In this document: positions 1-9,692 of the stretch, one piece after another | Layout of the letters: every line of letters starts with the position of its first letter | Position numbering within the stretch: position 1 is the first letter of the stretch | The notes under the pieces: model-generated | Database searches by the model: none | The model's input: only the letters and a program-made list of their open reading frames with translations | What the model was told of the DNA's origin: nothing | Made by a program: the position numbers and the translations under genes | From: Calothrix parasitica NIES-267 | Lineage (GTDB): Bacteria; Cyanobacteriota; Cyanobacteriia; Cyanobacteriales; Nostocaceae | Direction of reading: 5' to 3' | Assembly: GCF_002368095.1 (NCBI RefSeq) | Contig: NZ_AP018227.1 | Location: forward strand, 3,195,563-3,259,562 | DNA length: 64,000 nt

Positions 1-60
1 TCTCCCCATCTCCCCCTCTCCCCATCTCCCCCTCTCCCCATCTCCCCCTCTCCCCATCCT
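1..60. repeat. CT-rich short tandem repeat (TCTCCCCATCTCCCCC)
   Basis: Near-perfect tandem copies of a 16-base unit built from TCTCCCCATC and TCCCCC. The same kind of array recurs near 54.0 kb and 61.3 kb. It resembles the short tandemly repeated repetitive sequences of heterocystous cyanobacteria and abuts the 3' end of the propeller gene. Confidence 0.7.
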
Positions 61-1143
61 CTATCGCACTGCGCTAGTAAAAGCCAAATGCGGTTTTGCT
101 CGTTGCATTTTCGGCATTAACCAAGCTAGACCTTCGCTGGTACCAATCCACAATTTATTACCAACGTCGGGAGCGATAGAAATAATTCTACTGGAAGGAA
201 GCCCAGCAACTCTATCTAATACGGCTCCGTTATATGGATTTAATCGTAACAAACCGTTATCTGTACCGACCCAAACACTCCTATCATCAGCAAAACTTAT
301 GGATGTAACATTCTTTCCGCGCAAGCGTGTAACAGAACGTAATATTGAACCATTTTTTGGGTTGATAACTAGCAGGTTATTTGGTGTACCTGCCCAGATT
401 AATCCTAAAGAGTCTATCGCTAATGTTTGTACGGTTGTACCCGGTAGCTCTTTAATATGCTGCATCACGGTAGCTTTGGCGGTGTTGATTCGCACTAAGC
501 CTTCTAAGGTACCAACCCAAAGATGACCTTGAGCGTCTAAAGTCATGGCATTTGCGCTGACACCGGGGAGTTTTTTCAAGGTGGTCATGATTAAGCCTTC
601 ATCGGGACTAATCAAAGCCAAACCGTTATCCGTACCTGCCCAAACATAACCGCGCTTATCAACTTGTAAAGATAATACTCTTTTGGAAGGTAAAAATAAA
701 TTCTGGGCTGTAATTTCATTACTACGTGGGTCTACTCGCTTCAAACCTGCATAGCTACCGACCCACAAGCGTCCGACTTTATCTTGAACCATCGCACTAA
801 TAGCCCGATTGGGTAAATTAACGCGAGCCAATATGTCGCCAGTATGGGGATTAATCCGTGTTAAACCACGTCCGTAACCTACCCAGAGATTCCCCATAAA
901 ATCCGGCTGCAAAGCTTTGACACGAAAATCAGTTTCTCTTCTATTTTGTATTCGTCGTCTTTGAACCGGTAACGGTTTGCGTCGCGGAGGTGGTGCTGAA
1001 GCAGGATAAGCAGGAGTCACTTCCGAAGGGTTGACCTGAAGAAGTTTCTGAGCCGAAACGCGACTACTCAAACCCGAAAATGCTACTAATCCCAGTATTG
1101 AAGAACAAATTATTAAACTACTACGCTGACTGAAAAACACCAC
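61..1143 (-). CDS. secreted beta-propeller protein (two-component regulator propeller repeats)
   Basis: A 360-residue protein with an N-terminal signal peptide (hydrophobic residues about 8-25, probable cleavage after SRVSA near residue 31), a short Pro/Arg-rich linker, and then about six repeats of roughly 42 residues with the signature LWVG(T/S)xxGLxRINPxxG. These match the regulator-propeller/YVTN-type beta-propeller families. Such domains normally sense ligands in periplasmic parts of hybrid kinases, but no kinase or output domain is present, so it looks like a free periplasmic or secreted propeller. The start is GTG (1141-1143) and no strong ribosome binding site is visible. The ligand is unknown. 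Confidence 0.75.
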   Translation of the reverse strand: MVFFSQRSSLIICSSILGLVAFSGLSSRVSAQKLLQVNPSEVTPAYPASAPPPRRKPLPVQRRRIQNRRETDFRVKALQPDFMGNLWVGYGRGLTRINPHTGDILARVNLPNRAISAMVQDKVGRLWVGSYAGLKRVDPRSNEITAQNLFLPSKRVLSLQVDKRGYVWAGTDNGLALISPDEGLIMTTLKKLPGVSANAMTLDAQGHLWVGTLEGLVRINTAKATVMQHIKELPGTTVQTLAIDSLGLIWAGTPNNLLVINPKNGSILRSVTRLRGKNVTSISFADDRSVWVGTDNGLLRLNPYNGAVLDRVAGLPSSRIISIAPDVGNKLWIGTSEGLAWLMPKMQRAKPHLAFTSAVR

Positions 1144-1932
1144 AATGATAAATTCTACGAAAACAACTAATTACAGTGTTCCCTTTTAACAGTTAACAGT
1201 TAACAGTTAACAGTAATCAGTTAGAGAAGAGGGAGTGGTAAGTGGTAAGTAGCAAGTAGTAAGTAATGAATGGGGAATAGCAAATTAATCATTTGTAGTG
1301 GGAGCATCTTGCTCCCTATATGCTTACAATAATCCGCAATGCCCAATTACTAATGCCCAATTACCAATACCCAATGCCCCTGCCACAAAAATGCATACTA
1401 TTATAACTACCAATATGTAAAGTCTTCTTAATAAAATGTTTAAATGAATATGATATAAGAAATTCAAATATAAAAGTTAAAGATATTCAAATAATAAGGA
1501 TTCAAATTCTTGATATATTGTGAAGCAGGCTACAGATTGCGTGGCGCACAGTTTCGACTTTCGCTTACCGCTTGTCTAAATTTTGATTAGTTAAGTTGAA
1601 GTGATTCCGCTTTTCTAGTTGATTTGAGCATCATTTTCATACCGATTGATAACGTAAGTCTGGTAAGGAAGGAACGGTTAAAGAAAATTTTTTTGATTAG
1701 CTTGGAGTTTGAAAAAGGGATAAGCAATTAAGGGAAGCTCGAATAAATCGAGGTTTTTCTGTGTTTCCTTTGTTTTGATGAAAAATCCCTGAATAATAAG
1801 CAAGCTCTAGCCAAGCTTCAATAAAACGATTAAATAGTCTTTCCTGTTGAAGAGGAAGGGGTTATTTAAGTGAAGGTTCTGCTCTCCGCGTGATTTGTTA
1901 AGCAAAAGATAGACTTTTAGGATTGGATAAAT
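1144..1932. other. intergenic region and rbcL leader
   Basis: No gene is seen here. The first part holds STRR arrays (GTTAACA at about 1188-1212, AAGTAGT-type at 1235-1265, CCCAATTAC at about 1340-1378). The remainder is AT-rich and must contain the rbcL promoter and a long leader. A small hairpin CTCGA-ATAAA-TCGAG followed by GTTTTT lies at 1738-1757. It could be a weak attenuator, but a five-pair stem is poor evidence. Confidence 0.5.
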
Positions 1933-3363
1933 ATGTCTTACTCTCAAACGAGAACTCAGTCTAAATCAGGGTATGAAGCTGGGGTAAAAGATTATAGATT
2001 AACTTATTACACCCCCGACTACACTCCTAAAGATACAGACCTTTTGGCGGCTTTCCGGATGACTCCTCAACCCGGAGTTCCCCCAGAAGAAGCTGGTGCT
2101 GCTGTTGCGGCTGAATCTTCAACAGGTACTTGGACAACTGTATGGACTGACTTGTTAACCGACCTAGACCGCTACAAGGGTCGTTGTTATGATATCGAGC
2201 CAGTTCGTGGTGAAGATAACCAGTACATTTGTTATGTAGCTTATCCTCTGGATTTGTTTGAAGAAGGTTCTGTAACCAACGTTTTGACCTCGATTGTAGG
2301 TAACGTTTTTGGTTTCAAAGCTTTACGTGCGCTACGTTTGGAAGATTTACGTATTCCTGTTGCTTATCTAAAGACTTTCCAAGGACCTCCTCACGGTATC
2401 CAAGTTGAGCGCGATAAGTTGAACAAGTATGGTCGTCCTCTATTGGGTTGTACCATTAAGCCTAAGTTAGGTTTATCCGCTAAGAACTACGGACGCGCTG
2501 TATACGAGTGTTTGCGCGGTGGTTTGGACTTCACCAAAGATGACGAAAACATCAACTCGGCACCTTTCCAAAGATGGAGAGACCGTTTTACTTTCGTTGC
2601 AGATGCTATCTACAAATCACAAGCAGAAACCGGCGAAATTAAGGGTCACTACCTCAACGTAACCGCTCCTACTTGTGAAGAAATGCTCAAGCGAGCTGAG
2701 TATGCGAAAGAGTTAGGAATGCCCATCGTAATGCATGACTACCTCACCGCAGGTTTCACCGCTAATACTACTTTGGCTCACTGGTGTCGCGATAATGGTT
2801 TGTTGTTGCACATCCACAGAGCAATGCACGCGGTAATTGACCGTCAAAAGAACCACGGTATTCACTTCCGCGTATTGGCTAAGTGCTTGAGAATGTCTGG
2901 TGGTGACCACATTCACACCGGTACTGTGGTTGGTAAACTTGAAGGTGAACGCGGTATCACCATGGGTTTTGTTGACCTATTGCGTGAAAACTACGTCGAG
3001 CAAGATAAGTCTCGCGGTATTTACTTTACCCAAGATTGGGCTTCCATGCCTGGTGTAATGGCTGTTGCTTCTGGTGGTATTCACGTATGGCACATGCCCG
3101 CACTATTAGAAATCTTCGGTGACGACTCCGTACTACAGTTTGGTGGTGGTACTTTGGGTCACCCTTGGGGTAACGCTCCTGGTGCAACTGCAAACCGTGT
3201 TGCTTTAGAAGCTTGCGTTCAAGCACGTAACGAAGGACGTAGCTTGGCTCGCGAAGGTAACGATATTATTCGCGAAGCTTGTAAGTGGTCTCCAGAATTG
3301 GCTGCTGCTTGCGAACTCTGGAAAGAAATTAAATTCGAGTTCGAGGCAATGGATACCGTCTAA
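1933..3363 (+). CDS. rbcL: RuBisCO large subunit, form IB
   Basis: A 476-residue protein, the full length for cyanobacterial and plant form IB RuBisCO. It catalyses carboxylation or oxygenation of ribulose 1,5-bisphosphate in the carboxysome. The carbamylated lysine motif [11 protein letters not shown] is at residues 196-206 (Lys202, metal ligands Asp204 and Glu205), the catalytic GCTIKPKLG at 172-180, and loop 6 [12 protein letters not shown] near residue 330. The start ATG is preceded by AGGA about 10 bases upstream. It is the first gene of rbcL-rbcX-rbcS. Confidence 0.99.
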   Translation: MSYSQTRTQSKSGYEAGVKDYRLTYYTPDYTPKDTDLLAAFRMTPQPGVPPEEAGAAVAAESSTGTWTTVWTDLLTDLDRYKGRCYDIEPVRGEDNQYICYVAYPLDLFEEGSVTNVLTSIVGNVFGFKALRALRLEDLRIPVAYLKTFQGPPHGIQVERDKLNKYGRPLLGCTIKPKLGLSAKNYGRAVYECLRGGLDFTKDDENINSAPFQRWRDRFTFVADAIYKSQAETGEIKGHYLNVTAPTCEEMLKRAEYAKELGMPIVMHDYLTAGFTANTTLAHWCRDNGLLLHIHRAMHAVIDRQKNHGIHFRVLAKCLRMSGGDHIHTGTVVGKLEGERGITMGFVDLLRENYVEQDKSRGIYFTQDWASMPGVMAVASGGIHVWHMPALLEIFGDDSVLQFGGGTLGHPWGNAPGATANRVALEACVQARNEGRSLAREGNDIIREACKWSPELAAACELWKEIKFEFEAMDTV

Positions 3364-3466
3364 TTGTATTAGTTGTGAGTTTTTTGTTTTGGGTTTTAAG
3401 TTTAAAATCTCTTTAATTTAAAGCTAAAACTTATAAACTCATAACTATTATGGGCTGGGGTCAAGT

Positions 3467-3877
3467 ATGGATATAAAGCGAATCGCCAAAGACACAGCCA
3501 AGATGCTGCAAAGCTACTTGACATATCAAGCAGTTAGAACGGTGTCGGCTCAAATTAATGAAACTAATCCCTATGTTGCAGCTTGGCTGCATCGCTTTTC
3601 GACAAAGGAGAGAATCCAGGATGGGGAATTGTATATTCAGCAATTATTCCTAGAGAAGCCCGAATTGGCTTTACGGATAATGACAGTCAGGCAGCACTTA
3701 GCGGAAGAAATGACTGAATTTTTGCCGGAAATGGTTAGCACTGGAATAGTTCAAGCCAACATGGAACATCGTCGTCAGCATCTTGAGCGGATTACGCAAT
3801 TAGATTTATCTAACCCCAGTACTGAACAACAATCAGCGACAGATGATAGCTCAGAAGATTCGAGCGAAAACAGTTAG
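3467..3877 (+). CDS. rbcX: RuBisCO assembly chaperone RbcX
   Basis: A 136-residue helical protein of the RbcX family, a homodimeric chaperone that binds the C-terminal tail of RbcL and helps form the L8 core before small subunits join. The order rbcL-rbcX-rbcS is typical of many cyanobacteria. The sequence has the family-typical N-terminal helix (DTAKMLQSYLTYQAVRTV) and the segment NETNPYVAAWLHRFS. The C-terminal tail after about residue 115 is acidic and Ser-rich, as is usual. It lies 103 bases downstream of rbcL and is followed by an STRR array (3877-3960). Confidence 0.97.
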   Translation: MDIKRIAKDTAKMLQSYLTYQAVRTVSAQINETNPYVAAWLHRFSTKERIQDGELYIQQLFLEKPELALRIMTVRQHLAEEMTEFLPEMVSTGIVQANMEHRRQHLERITQLDLSNPSTEQQSATDDSSEDSSENS

Positions 3878-3962
3878 GAGTTAGGAGTTAAGAGTTAGGA
3901 ATTTTAATTAACAACTAACAACTAGCAACTAATAACTAACATCTAACAACTAATAGCTAATA
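3877..3962. repeat. STRR array between rbcX and rbcS
   Basis: Degenerate tandem heptamers, GTTAGGA on the left and CTAACAA on the right, forming a loose inverted arrangement that could fold in the rbcXS transcript. This type of repeat is common between genes of filamentous cyanobacteria. Confidence 0.6.
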
Positions 3963-3968
3963 AAAAAT

Positions 3969-4310
3969 ATGCAAACTTTACCAAAAGAGCGTCGGTACGA
4001 AACCCTTTCATACTTACCACCTTTAAATGACGCTCAAATCACTCGTCAAATTCAATATATTTTAGACCAGGGTTATTTTCCTGCAATTGAATTTAACGAA
4101 ACTTCCGAACCAACAGAAATGTATTGGACAATGTGGAAGTTACCTTTGTTCAATGCTAGAAGTCCTCAAGAAGTATTAGCTGAAGTTCAAGGTTGTCGTT
4201 CTCAGTTTCCTACCTGCTACATTCGTGTAGTTGGTTTCGACAACGTTAAGCAATGCCAAATTCTTAGCTTCATCGTACACAAGCCTAACCAAGGTGGTTA
4301 CAGATACTAA
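3969..4310 (+). CDS. rbcS: RuBisCO small subunit
   Basis: A 113-residue protein with the full family fold. It begins [19 protein letters not shown] and contains [11 protein letters not shown] (the conserved W-x-MWKLPLF region), [10 protein letters not shown] and the end SFIVHKPN. It caps the L8 core to complete L8S8. It is the last gene of the rbc operon, about 90 bases after rbcX, and a hairpin terminator follows. Residues 80-113 carry the usual [12 protein letters not shown] strand. Confidence 0.99.
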   Translation: MQTLPKERRYETLSYLPPLNDAQITRQIQYILDQGYFPAIEFNETSEPTEMYWTMWKLPLFNARSPQEVLAEVQGCRSQFPTCYIRVVGFDNVKQCQILSFIVHKPNQGGYRY

Positions 4311-4363
4311 GGTTTGATTTTTGAAAGGTAGATTTTTTCTGTCTTTTAGATATTAAATAAATT

Positions 4364-4402
4364 TTCCCTTCCCGTAAAATATGGGGAGGGAATTTTGGTT
4401 TT
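4364..4402 (+). terminator. probable rho-independent terminator of rbcLXS
   Basis: Stem TTCCCTTCCC (4364-4373) pairs with GGGGAGGGAA (4383-4392) through ten pairs, including one G-U, with a nine-base loop, and is followed by TTTTGGTTTTT. It lies 54 bases after the rbcS stop. Confidence 0.65.
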
Positions 4403-4654
4403 TATCTACACACTTTTAACCTCACCCCGTCCGACCGACTCCCCTCTCCTTGTCAAGGAGAGGGGAAATTTGTAGGGTGTTTTACGGCACGAATTAATAT
4501 TAATTAAAATACTACTATTTAAATTATGCCGTAACGCACCGTTAATTTTCACTCATCCCGATAAAGCTGTGCTTTATCTCCCCTCTCCTTAATAAGGAGA
4601 GGGGTTGGGGGTGAGGTTTTGAAATGTATTAATAGATTGGGAAACGTTATAGTT

Positions 4655-5049
4655 TATAGGTTGGGTTAGACACGATAAACAATTTGGTTTGTAATAAAAC
4701 ATATATAAATCGTGTCGTAACCCAACATCTTGATGATGGGAAAACGAAAAAAATGATAATTTATTATCACAGAAGAAAAATTATTAATGAGAATTATAGA
4801 TTGCTAAACTTTTTTTTATCCACCAGGGAATGCAATTCCCTGGCTTATAGATTGTAGGTTGGGTTAGACACGATAAACAATTTTATTTGTAATGAAACGT
4901 ATATAAATCGTGTCGTAACCCAATATTTATCTAATGGGAAAATGACAAAAACTTATAATTTATTATCGCATCATACAAATGATAAATAACAATTATAGAT
5001 TGCTAAACTTGTTTTTATCCACCAGGGAATGCAATTCCCTGGCTCATAG
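4655..5049. repeat. tandem duplication of a ~195-base unit with two palindromes
   Basis: Unit 1 (about 4655-4850) and unit 2 (about 4851-5049) each start with TAGGTTGGGTTAGACACGA and carry the complementary TCGTGTCGTAACCCAA arm about 50 bases later. Each ends with the perfect palindrome CCAGGGAAT-GCA-ATTCCCTGG (4823-4843 and 5022-5042). The copies differ by scattered substitutions. Confidence 0.75.
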
Positions 5050-5258
5050 CTTAAGACCATTAAAATGGACTGGAGGAATAATGCTAATACATAAAAGAAA
5101 TAATTAATTACTCAGTTCGTAGTTGTAAAAGCCACACTGTTTTTGAACGTGATATATGAAGTTGCGATAGTCCGGGGGATGTTGCTTCGCGTATCGCAAT
5201 TTTATGTGTAGATTTCTTGCGTCTTGAAAAAGTTAGATTCGTAATCGCGGATACATAA

Positions 5259-6851
5259 CTAAAATGCACATACAGAAACTGACTGTAGCGGACAAGTTTT
5301 ATCCTCAATAGGATTTTCTGAAAGAATCAGATGATTCAAGTTAGTTAAATTTGAAAGTGGTTTTAAGTCGCTGATTTCGTTTTCGCTAAGTTCAAGAGAA
5401 TATAAATTGATTAAATTGGAAAGTGGTTTTATATTGCTGATTTGATTTCTCCAAAGTTTAAGAGACCTCAAATTAGTCAAGTTCGACAAAGGTTTTAAGT
5501 CGTTAATTAGATTTTGACCAGCATAAAGCCTAGTCAATTTAATTAATCTTGAGAGCGGTATTAAATCACTTATTTGGTTTTGTTCAAGGTTTATATCAGT
5601 CAAATTAGTTAAGTTAGACAAGGGTTCGAGGTCGCTAATTTTATTATTTTGAAGAACAAGTATTTTCAAATTATTTAACTTGGAAAGCGGTTTGAGGTCG
5701 CCGATTGAATTATTCTTAAGCTGAAGCCAGGTCAAATTATTTAAAGAATCCAGTCCTTCTAAATTGCTAATTGAATTATTATTAAGTTCAAGGTACTTCA
5801 CATTTGTTAACGTTAAGATTGGTTTGATATCGCTAATTTTATTATCATTCAGAGAAAGACGAGTTAATTTCGTAAATTTACCTAAGAAATCAAATTCTTT
5901 CAGGTCGGTAAGTAAATTGCTATCAAGGTTGAGTTTAGTTAAATTAGTTAATTTAGCTAACCCTTTTATATTACTGAGTTTATTATTTCTAAGGTTAAGC
6001 TCGGTTAAATTGGTTAAAGAAAAGAGTGGTTTAATATCACTAATTTGATTTTGACCTAGCCGGAGAATTATCAAATTATTTAATGTGGAAAGTGATTCTA
6101 TATCTTTAATTTGATTGTTATCAAGCTCTATTTTTATCAAATTAGTTAATGTGGAAAGCGGTTTTATATCTTTAATTTGATTGTTTCCAAGGAAAAGGGA
6201 TTTTAAATTCGTTAAAGATGAAAGCGGTTGTAAATCGCTAATTTCCTTATTATCCAGAACAATCGTAATCAATTCATTCAGCTTTTGATTGGCTTGTTTA
6301 CAATCTTCGGTACCCGCTTCTTTTAATAAAACCTCAACAGTATGCTTTGTTTTTTTTGGTATAATTGCTTGATGCTCGCACCACCAGATAAAACTTTGAG
6401 GGGGAATTTTCAACTCAGCCAAATTAGTTAACTTTATCAGCGGTTTGATGTCAGTGATTTGATTTCCCCAAAGTGTAAGGTGAGTTAAATTAGTTAATTT
6501 AGAAAGCGGTGCTAAGTTGCTGATGTTATTGTTTGATAAATCAAGCTCGGTTAAATAAGTTAAATCAGAGATTGGTCTTAAGTCACTGATGTTGTCTTCT
6601 GAGAGGTAAAGTTTAGTTAAATTGCTAAGTCTTTGACTCGCTTGTTTACAATTTTTTGTACCTGCTCTTTCTAATAAAACTTCTACTGTAATCCTAGTTT
6701 CTTCGTCTAAAGTAGACTTTTGCTCGCACCATTCGCTCATCTTTTTAGCAATCTCTGCTTCTGCTTTTTTTCCAGCATCTTGCTCTTGTTTGATAAAAGT
6801 GCAGGCTGTTAATGTTAATACCGTAAGAAAGATTGTGATGATTTTACTCAT
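5259..6851 (-). CDS. internalin-like leucine-rich-repeat lipoprotein
   Basis: A 530-residue protein. The N-terminus MSKIITIFLTVLTLTAC is a lipoprotein signal with lipobox LTAC (Cys17). About twenty 22-residue repeats follow the SDS22/internalin pattern (LxxLxxLxxLxLxxNxIxDLxPL). Two Cys-containing cap-like segments, with the shared pattern W-C-E...VEVLL-x-(R/E)AGT-x-(N/D)CKQA, occur near residues 42-75 and 155-190, so an ancestral cap-plus-repeat module has been duplicated. The C-terminus ends with the usual NPIxxKxCP cap. The protein is probably membrane-anchored and binds a partner through the repeat face; the partner is unknown. Confidence 0.85.
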   Translation of the reverse strand: MSKIITIFLTVLTLTACTFIKQEQDAGKKAEAEIAKKMSEWCEQKSTLDEETRITVEVLLERAGTKNCKQASQRLSNLTKLYLSEDNISDLRPISDLTYLTELDLSNNNISNLAPLSKLTNLTHLTLWGNQITDIKPLIKLTNLAELKIPPQSFIWWCEHQAIIPKKTKHTVEVLLKEAGTEDCKQANQKLNELITIVLDNKEISDLQPLSSLTNLKSLFLGNNQIKDIKPLSTLTNLIKIELDNNQIKDIESLSTLNNLIILRLGQNQISDIKPLFSLTNLTELNLRNNKLSNIKGLAKLTNLTKLNLDSNLLTDLKEFDFLGKFTKLTRLSLNDNKISDIKPILTLTNVKYLELNNNSISNLEGLDSLNNLTWLQLKNNSIGDLKPLSKLNNLKILVLQNNKISDLEPLSNLTNLTDINLEQNQISDLIPLSRLIKLTRLYAGQNLINDLKPLSNLTNLRSLKLWRNQISNIKPLSNLINLYSLELSENEISDLKPLSNLTNLNHLILSENPIEDKTCPLQSVSVCAF

Positions 6852-7234
6852 TAGTATTTTTACGTATGTTAAAGTATTTATATAGACTACGGCTAGCCTT
6901 AATACATACTTGATAACATACGAGATTGATTTCGTAATGTATAAACTTGGTTTAATTAAAGATTCAATGTGGGAATATAAAAGAAATATAGTCCAAAGTC
7001 AAAAATATAAATTACGAGATTAAATCAATATTACAACTGTGCTTAACCCAGCCTACAAGCTATATCTATATTAGTCAGGAATGGCCGCAACTGTCACAAT
7101 ACTCAGCTGGTGCGTGACACTGAAAACATTGTAACTACCTTCAGAATTGTTCAAAGTGTCACAGCACCCTACAAGAAAAATATTTCGATTGCGTAAGTCC
7201 TATTAGTATTCATAAAAATTTAAAATAATCTAAA
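6852..7234. other. intergenic region between divergent genes
   Basis: AT-rich spacer between the divergent LRR lipoprotein and acetyltransferase genes. It must hold both promoters. No clear promoter or gene is seen; a few GTGACAC/GTGTCAC words occur at 7112-7165. Confidence 0.4.
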
Positions 7235-8044
7235 ATGACCGAAGCAGAAGCTATTTCAAAATCACAATTTCCCCGCACTCGCGAGACTTTAAAACAAGAT
7301 TTAATAAATGCAGGTTTGACTCCAGGAATAACTGTAATTGTACATTCTTCTTTAAGTTCTTTGGGATGGGTTTGTGGTGGAGCGGTTGCGGTAATTCAAG
7401 CTTTGATGGATGTGATTACTCCAAATGGTACTTTGGTAATGCCAACTCATAGCAGCGATTATTCAGACCCGGAACCTTGGGAAAATCCACCAGTTCCTGC
7501 TGAATGGTGGCAGACAATTCGCGATACAATGCCAGCTTATGATGCAAGAATAACTCCTACAAGAAATATGGGGAAAGTTGTTGAGGTATTTAGAACTTGT
7601 GAAGATGTTTTACGAAGTTCTCACCCTAATTTTTCATTTGCTGCTTGGGGGAATCATGCTGAAGCTATTATCAAAAATCATTCTTTGAATTATTCTCTTG
7701 GGGAAGCATCACCTCTTGCTCGTCTTTATGATTTGAATGGTTATGTACTTTTATTGGGAACTGGGTATGACACCTGTACAACTTTTCATTTAGCAGAATA
7801 TCGTCAGGATAATCCCAAAAAGACTAATTATGCAGCACCAATTTTGGAATCAGGAGAAAGAATTTGGAAAACTTATTCCGATATTGAATTTAATAATGAT
7901 TGTTTTGTAATTATGGGTTCCGATTTTGAGAAAACTGGTTGTGTCAAAAAATCACAAGTCGGCTTTGCACAAACTAAGTTTTTTGCAGTTAAAGATGCTG
8001 TTGATTTTGGAGTAAATTGGCTAAGAGAAAATAAATTAAAATAA
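7235..8044 (+). CDS. AAC(3)-family aminoglycoside N-acetyltransferase-like protein
   Basis: A 269-residue protein with the AAC(3)/YokD family fold, which transfers acetyl from acetyl-CoA to an amino group. Visible motifs are VHSSLSSLGWVCGGA (residues 36-50), TPNGTLVMPTHSSDY (67-81, the conserved MPTH/S) and LLGTGYDTCTTFHLAE (172-187, the family's D-x-x-T-x-x-H-x-x-E catalytic strand). Length is normal. Family members include resistance enzymes, but chromosomal copies in environmental bacteria often have unknown substrates. It is next to the peptide locus but on the opposite strand, so a link to microviridin acetylation is only speculation. Confidence 0.88.
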   Translation: MTEAEAISKSQFPRTRETLKQDLINAGLTPGITVIVHSSLSSLGWVCGGAVAVIQALMDVITPNGTLVMPTHSSDYSDPEPWENPPVPAEWWQTIRDTMPAYDARITPTRNMGKVVEVFRTCEDVLRSSHPNFSFAAWGNHAEAIIKNHSLNYSLGEASPLARLYDLNGYVLLLGTGYDTCTTFHLAEYRQDNPKKTNYAAPILESGERIWKTYSDIEFNNDCFVIMGSDFEKTGCVKKSQVGFAQTKFFAVKDAVDFGVNWLRENKLK

Positions 8045-8139
8045 ATCAAAATAAATTAAATAAATTAAATAAATTAGATTACTCAATAATTTTAGTATAG
8101 AGTATAGCGTTTCCCGGTCTACTGAAGTACATTTAAAAA

Positions 8140-8206
8140 CCTCACCCCCACCCCCTCTCCTTATTAAGGAGAGGGGAGACAAGCACAGCTTTATCGGGGT
8201 GAGTTA
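8140..8206. repeat. dispersed CCTCTCC/GGAGAGG palindromic repeat
   Basis: Starts ACCTCACCCCCACCC and contains CCCTCTCCTTATTAAGGAGAGGGG, then a CACAGCTTTATCGGGGTGAG tail. Related copies are at about 4419, 4550, 9811, 37707, 39434, 51811, 62926 and 63117. Confidence 0.75.
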
Positions 8207-8278
8207 ATTGCTGTATCTCAGTTGCTTGATAAACGCTATATATTTTATTTTGTACACTTTAGTTTAATTAGTGCTGAG

Positions 8279-8893
8279 ATGCTTTCACAACCAGTAAAAG
8301 AAATGAGAATTTGCTTTGTTGGTGAATCACTTGTAAACGGTACTGGCGACCCTGAATGTTTGGGTTGGGCTGGTAGAATATGTCAGAATGCTTTCTCAAA
8401 AGGTTTTGATATTACTTACTATAATTTGGGAGTTAGGCGTGAAACAAGTAGCGAATTAAGAAAGCGATGGTTGCAGGAAGTTTCTTATCGTTTACCTAGA
8501 GAATATCACGGTAGGGTTATATTCTCTTTTGGAGCTAATGACACAACTATTGAAAATGGTAAAACTAGAGTTTCTTTAGAAGATTCTATTACTAATTTAC
8601 GAGATATTTTAAGTATCGCTAAAGATTTATATCCGGTTTTAGTTGTTAGCGCACCACCAGTAGATGATAAGGAACAGAATCAAAGAATCTCTGGTTTATC
8701 AACGGAATTTAGTAAGATTTGTGGTGAGTTGAATATTCCTTATTTAGATGTTGTTTCAGAATTACTAGAATCAAATATTTGGATGGATGAAGTAAAGAAA
8801 TATGATGGTGCTCATCCGAGAGCAGCAGGATATCAAGTGTTTGCTGAAATTGTGCAAAATTGGGAAGGCTGGTTGAATTGGTTTAAATCATAG
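8279..8893 (+). CDS. SGNH/GDSL-family hydrolase
   Basis: A 204-residue protein from the ATG at 8279; a longer TTG start at 8222 and a shorter ATG at 8303 are possible. The shorter one begins exactly at MRICFVGES. The GDSL-like block FVGESLVNGTGD carries the nucleophile Ser, FSFGANDTT is the block III Asn, and DGAHPRAAGYQVFA gives the catalytic Asp-x-x-His. This is the GDSL lipase/acylhydrolase family, a serine esterase acting on an unknown ester. There is no signal peptide from the chosen start, so it is probably cytoplasmic. Confidence 0.85.
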   Translation: MLSQPVKEMRICFVGESLVNGTGDPECLGWAGRICQNAFSKGFDITYYNLGVRRETSSELRKRWLQEVSYRLPREYHGRVIFSFGANDTTIENGKTRVSLEDSITNLRDILSIAKDLYPVLVVSAPPVDDKEQNQRISGLSTEFSKICGELNIPYLDVVSELLESNIWMDEVKKYDGAHPRAAGYQVFAEIVQNWEGWLNWFKS

Positions 8894-9318
8894 TCAATAT
8901 TTGCAAACATGACTTCTTAATAAATATCATTTTTATATTTATATTTGAGCATACTGCTTTATAGTAAATCGATTATAGTTTGTTTAACTTCTGTATTCTA
9001 TACATGCTTATTTTAATCAAAAATTTTAAGAGTTTATAAATATGTTTTTTTAAAATTACATAAATATATTTAAGTTATAAAAATGTATGTCTAATTATGT
9101 TATAATTGCACGAAAGTTGCAATATAGATTGCAGCATATAAATGGCATTATAGCAATTAAAAAAAATATATTATAGCAGGCATATCTAACTACTAATTTA
9201 TTAGATTAGCACCAAGATTATCAAATAAATTAGCTTTATATGAGAATGTTTTTGCTTTAAAATATATTTCTTTTAATTGTAATGCTCTGAAAAAAAAGTA
9301 GATGTAGGAGAATCAAAA
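8894..9318. other. AT-rich intergenic region upstream of a double-glycine peptide gene
   Basis: Very AT-rich and without an open frame of note. It presumably holds the promoter of the peptide gene at 9319. No clear terminator or repeat array is seen. Confidence 0.4.
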
Positions 9319-9621
9319 ATGGTGATTCAAGATTTAGAAATTATAGAATTAGTAGACTCTTTGGCTTTAATTATGGGAGGAGCTAAAACTGCAGCCAATT
9401 CTAATAGCAAAGCAGGAGATGGAATAGCTAATGCTAGTGCTGAAGCAGCTGCTTTGGGAAAAATCACTAAGACCATCACTAAAACTTCAACATCTGTTCG
9501 TAAAGATGATATTTTCTCATCTTCACGTGCTTCCGGAAGAGCTATATCTACTGCAAAAGATGGAAATAATATTTCTCGCTCTTCTGATAGAAGTAATTCT
9601 TATTTTTCAGACATTGGTTAA
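9319..9621 (+). CDS. double-glycine leader peptide (candidate C39-exported peptide)
   Basis: A 100-residue small protein with a good ribosome binding site (AGGAG, 10 bases before ATG). The leader, residues 1-21, ends LALIMGG with Leu at -7 and Ile at -4, as in substrates of C39 peptidase exporters. The remaining ~79 residues are rich in Ala, Ser, Thr and Lys and include ASAEAAALGKITKTITKT. This is clearly similar to the product at 13471-13770 (AQADASALGRNTVTNTYTDT), so the two are paralogs. It faces the ATP-grasp genes, and a perfect hairpin terminator follows. Secretion by the C39 ABC transporter at 16677-19751 is inferred. The function of the mature peptide is unknown. Confidence 0.72.
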   Translation: MVIQDLEIIELVDSLALIMGGAKTAANSNSKAGDGIANASAEAAALGKITKTITKTSTSVRKDDIFSSSRASGRAISTAKDGNNISRSSDRSNSYFSDIG

Positions 9622-9692
9622 ATAGGAAGTTTTAGAAAATTTATCATTATCTAATATAAAATTGAAAAGTGTTCTCAAATAATAAATATGAC

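Larger units (their letters stand above)
4311..5258. other. repeat-filled intergenic region after rbcS
   Basis: No gene is seen. After the terminator it contains two copies of the CCTCTCC/GGAGAGG palindromic repeat (4419-4467 and 4550-4620), a GTGTTTTACGGCAC...GCCGTAACGCACC element (about 4478-4541), and a tandem pair of roughly 195-base units (4655-5049). Confidence 0.7.

Noticed and set aside
5108-5308. 66-codon minus-strand frame after the LRR gene
   Set aside because: It overlaps the LRR gene end in another frame and shows no domain or ribosome binding site.
7235-8044. The AAC(3)-like enzyme as the missing microviridin N-acetyltransferase
   Set aside because: Classic MdnD/MvdB is a GNAT enzyme of a different fold. 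This gene is on the other strand, separated by an SGNH hydrolase gene, so nothing ties it to the peptide locus.
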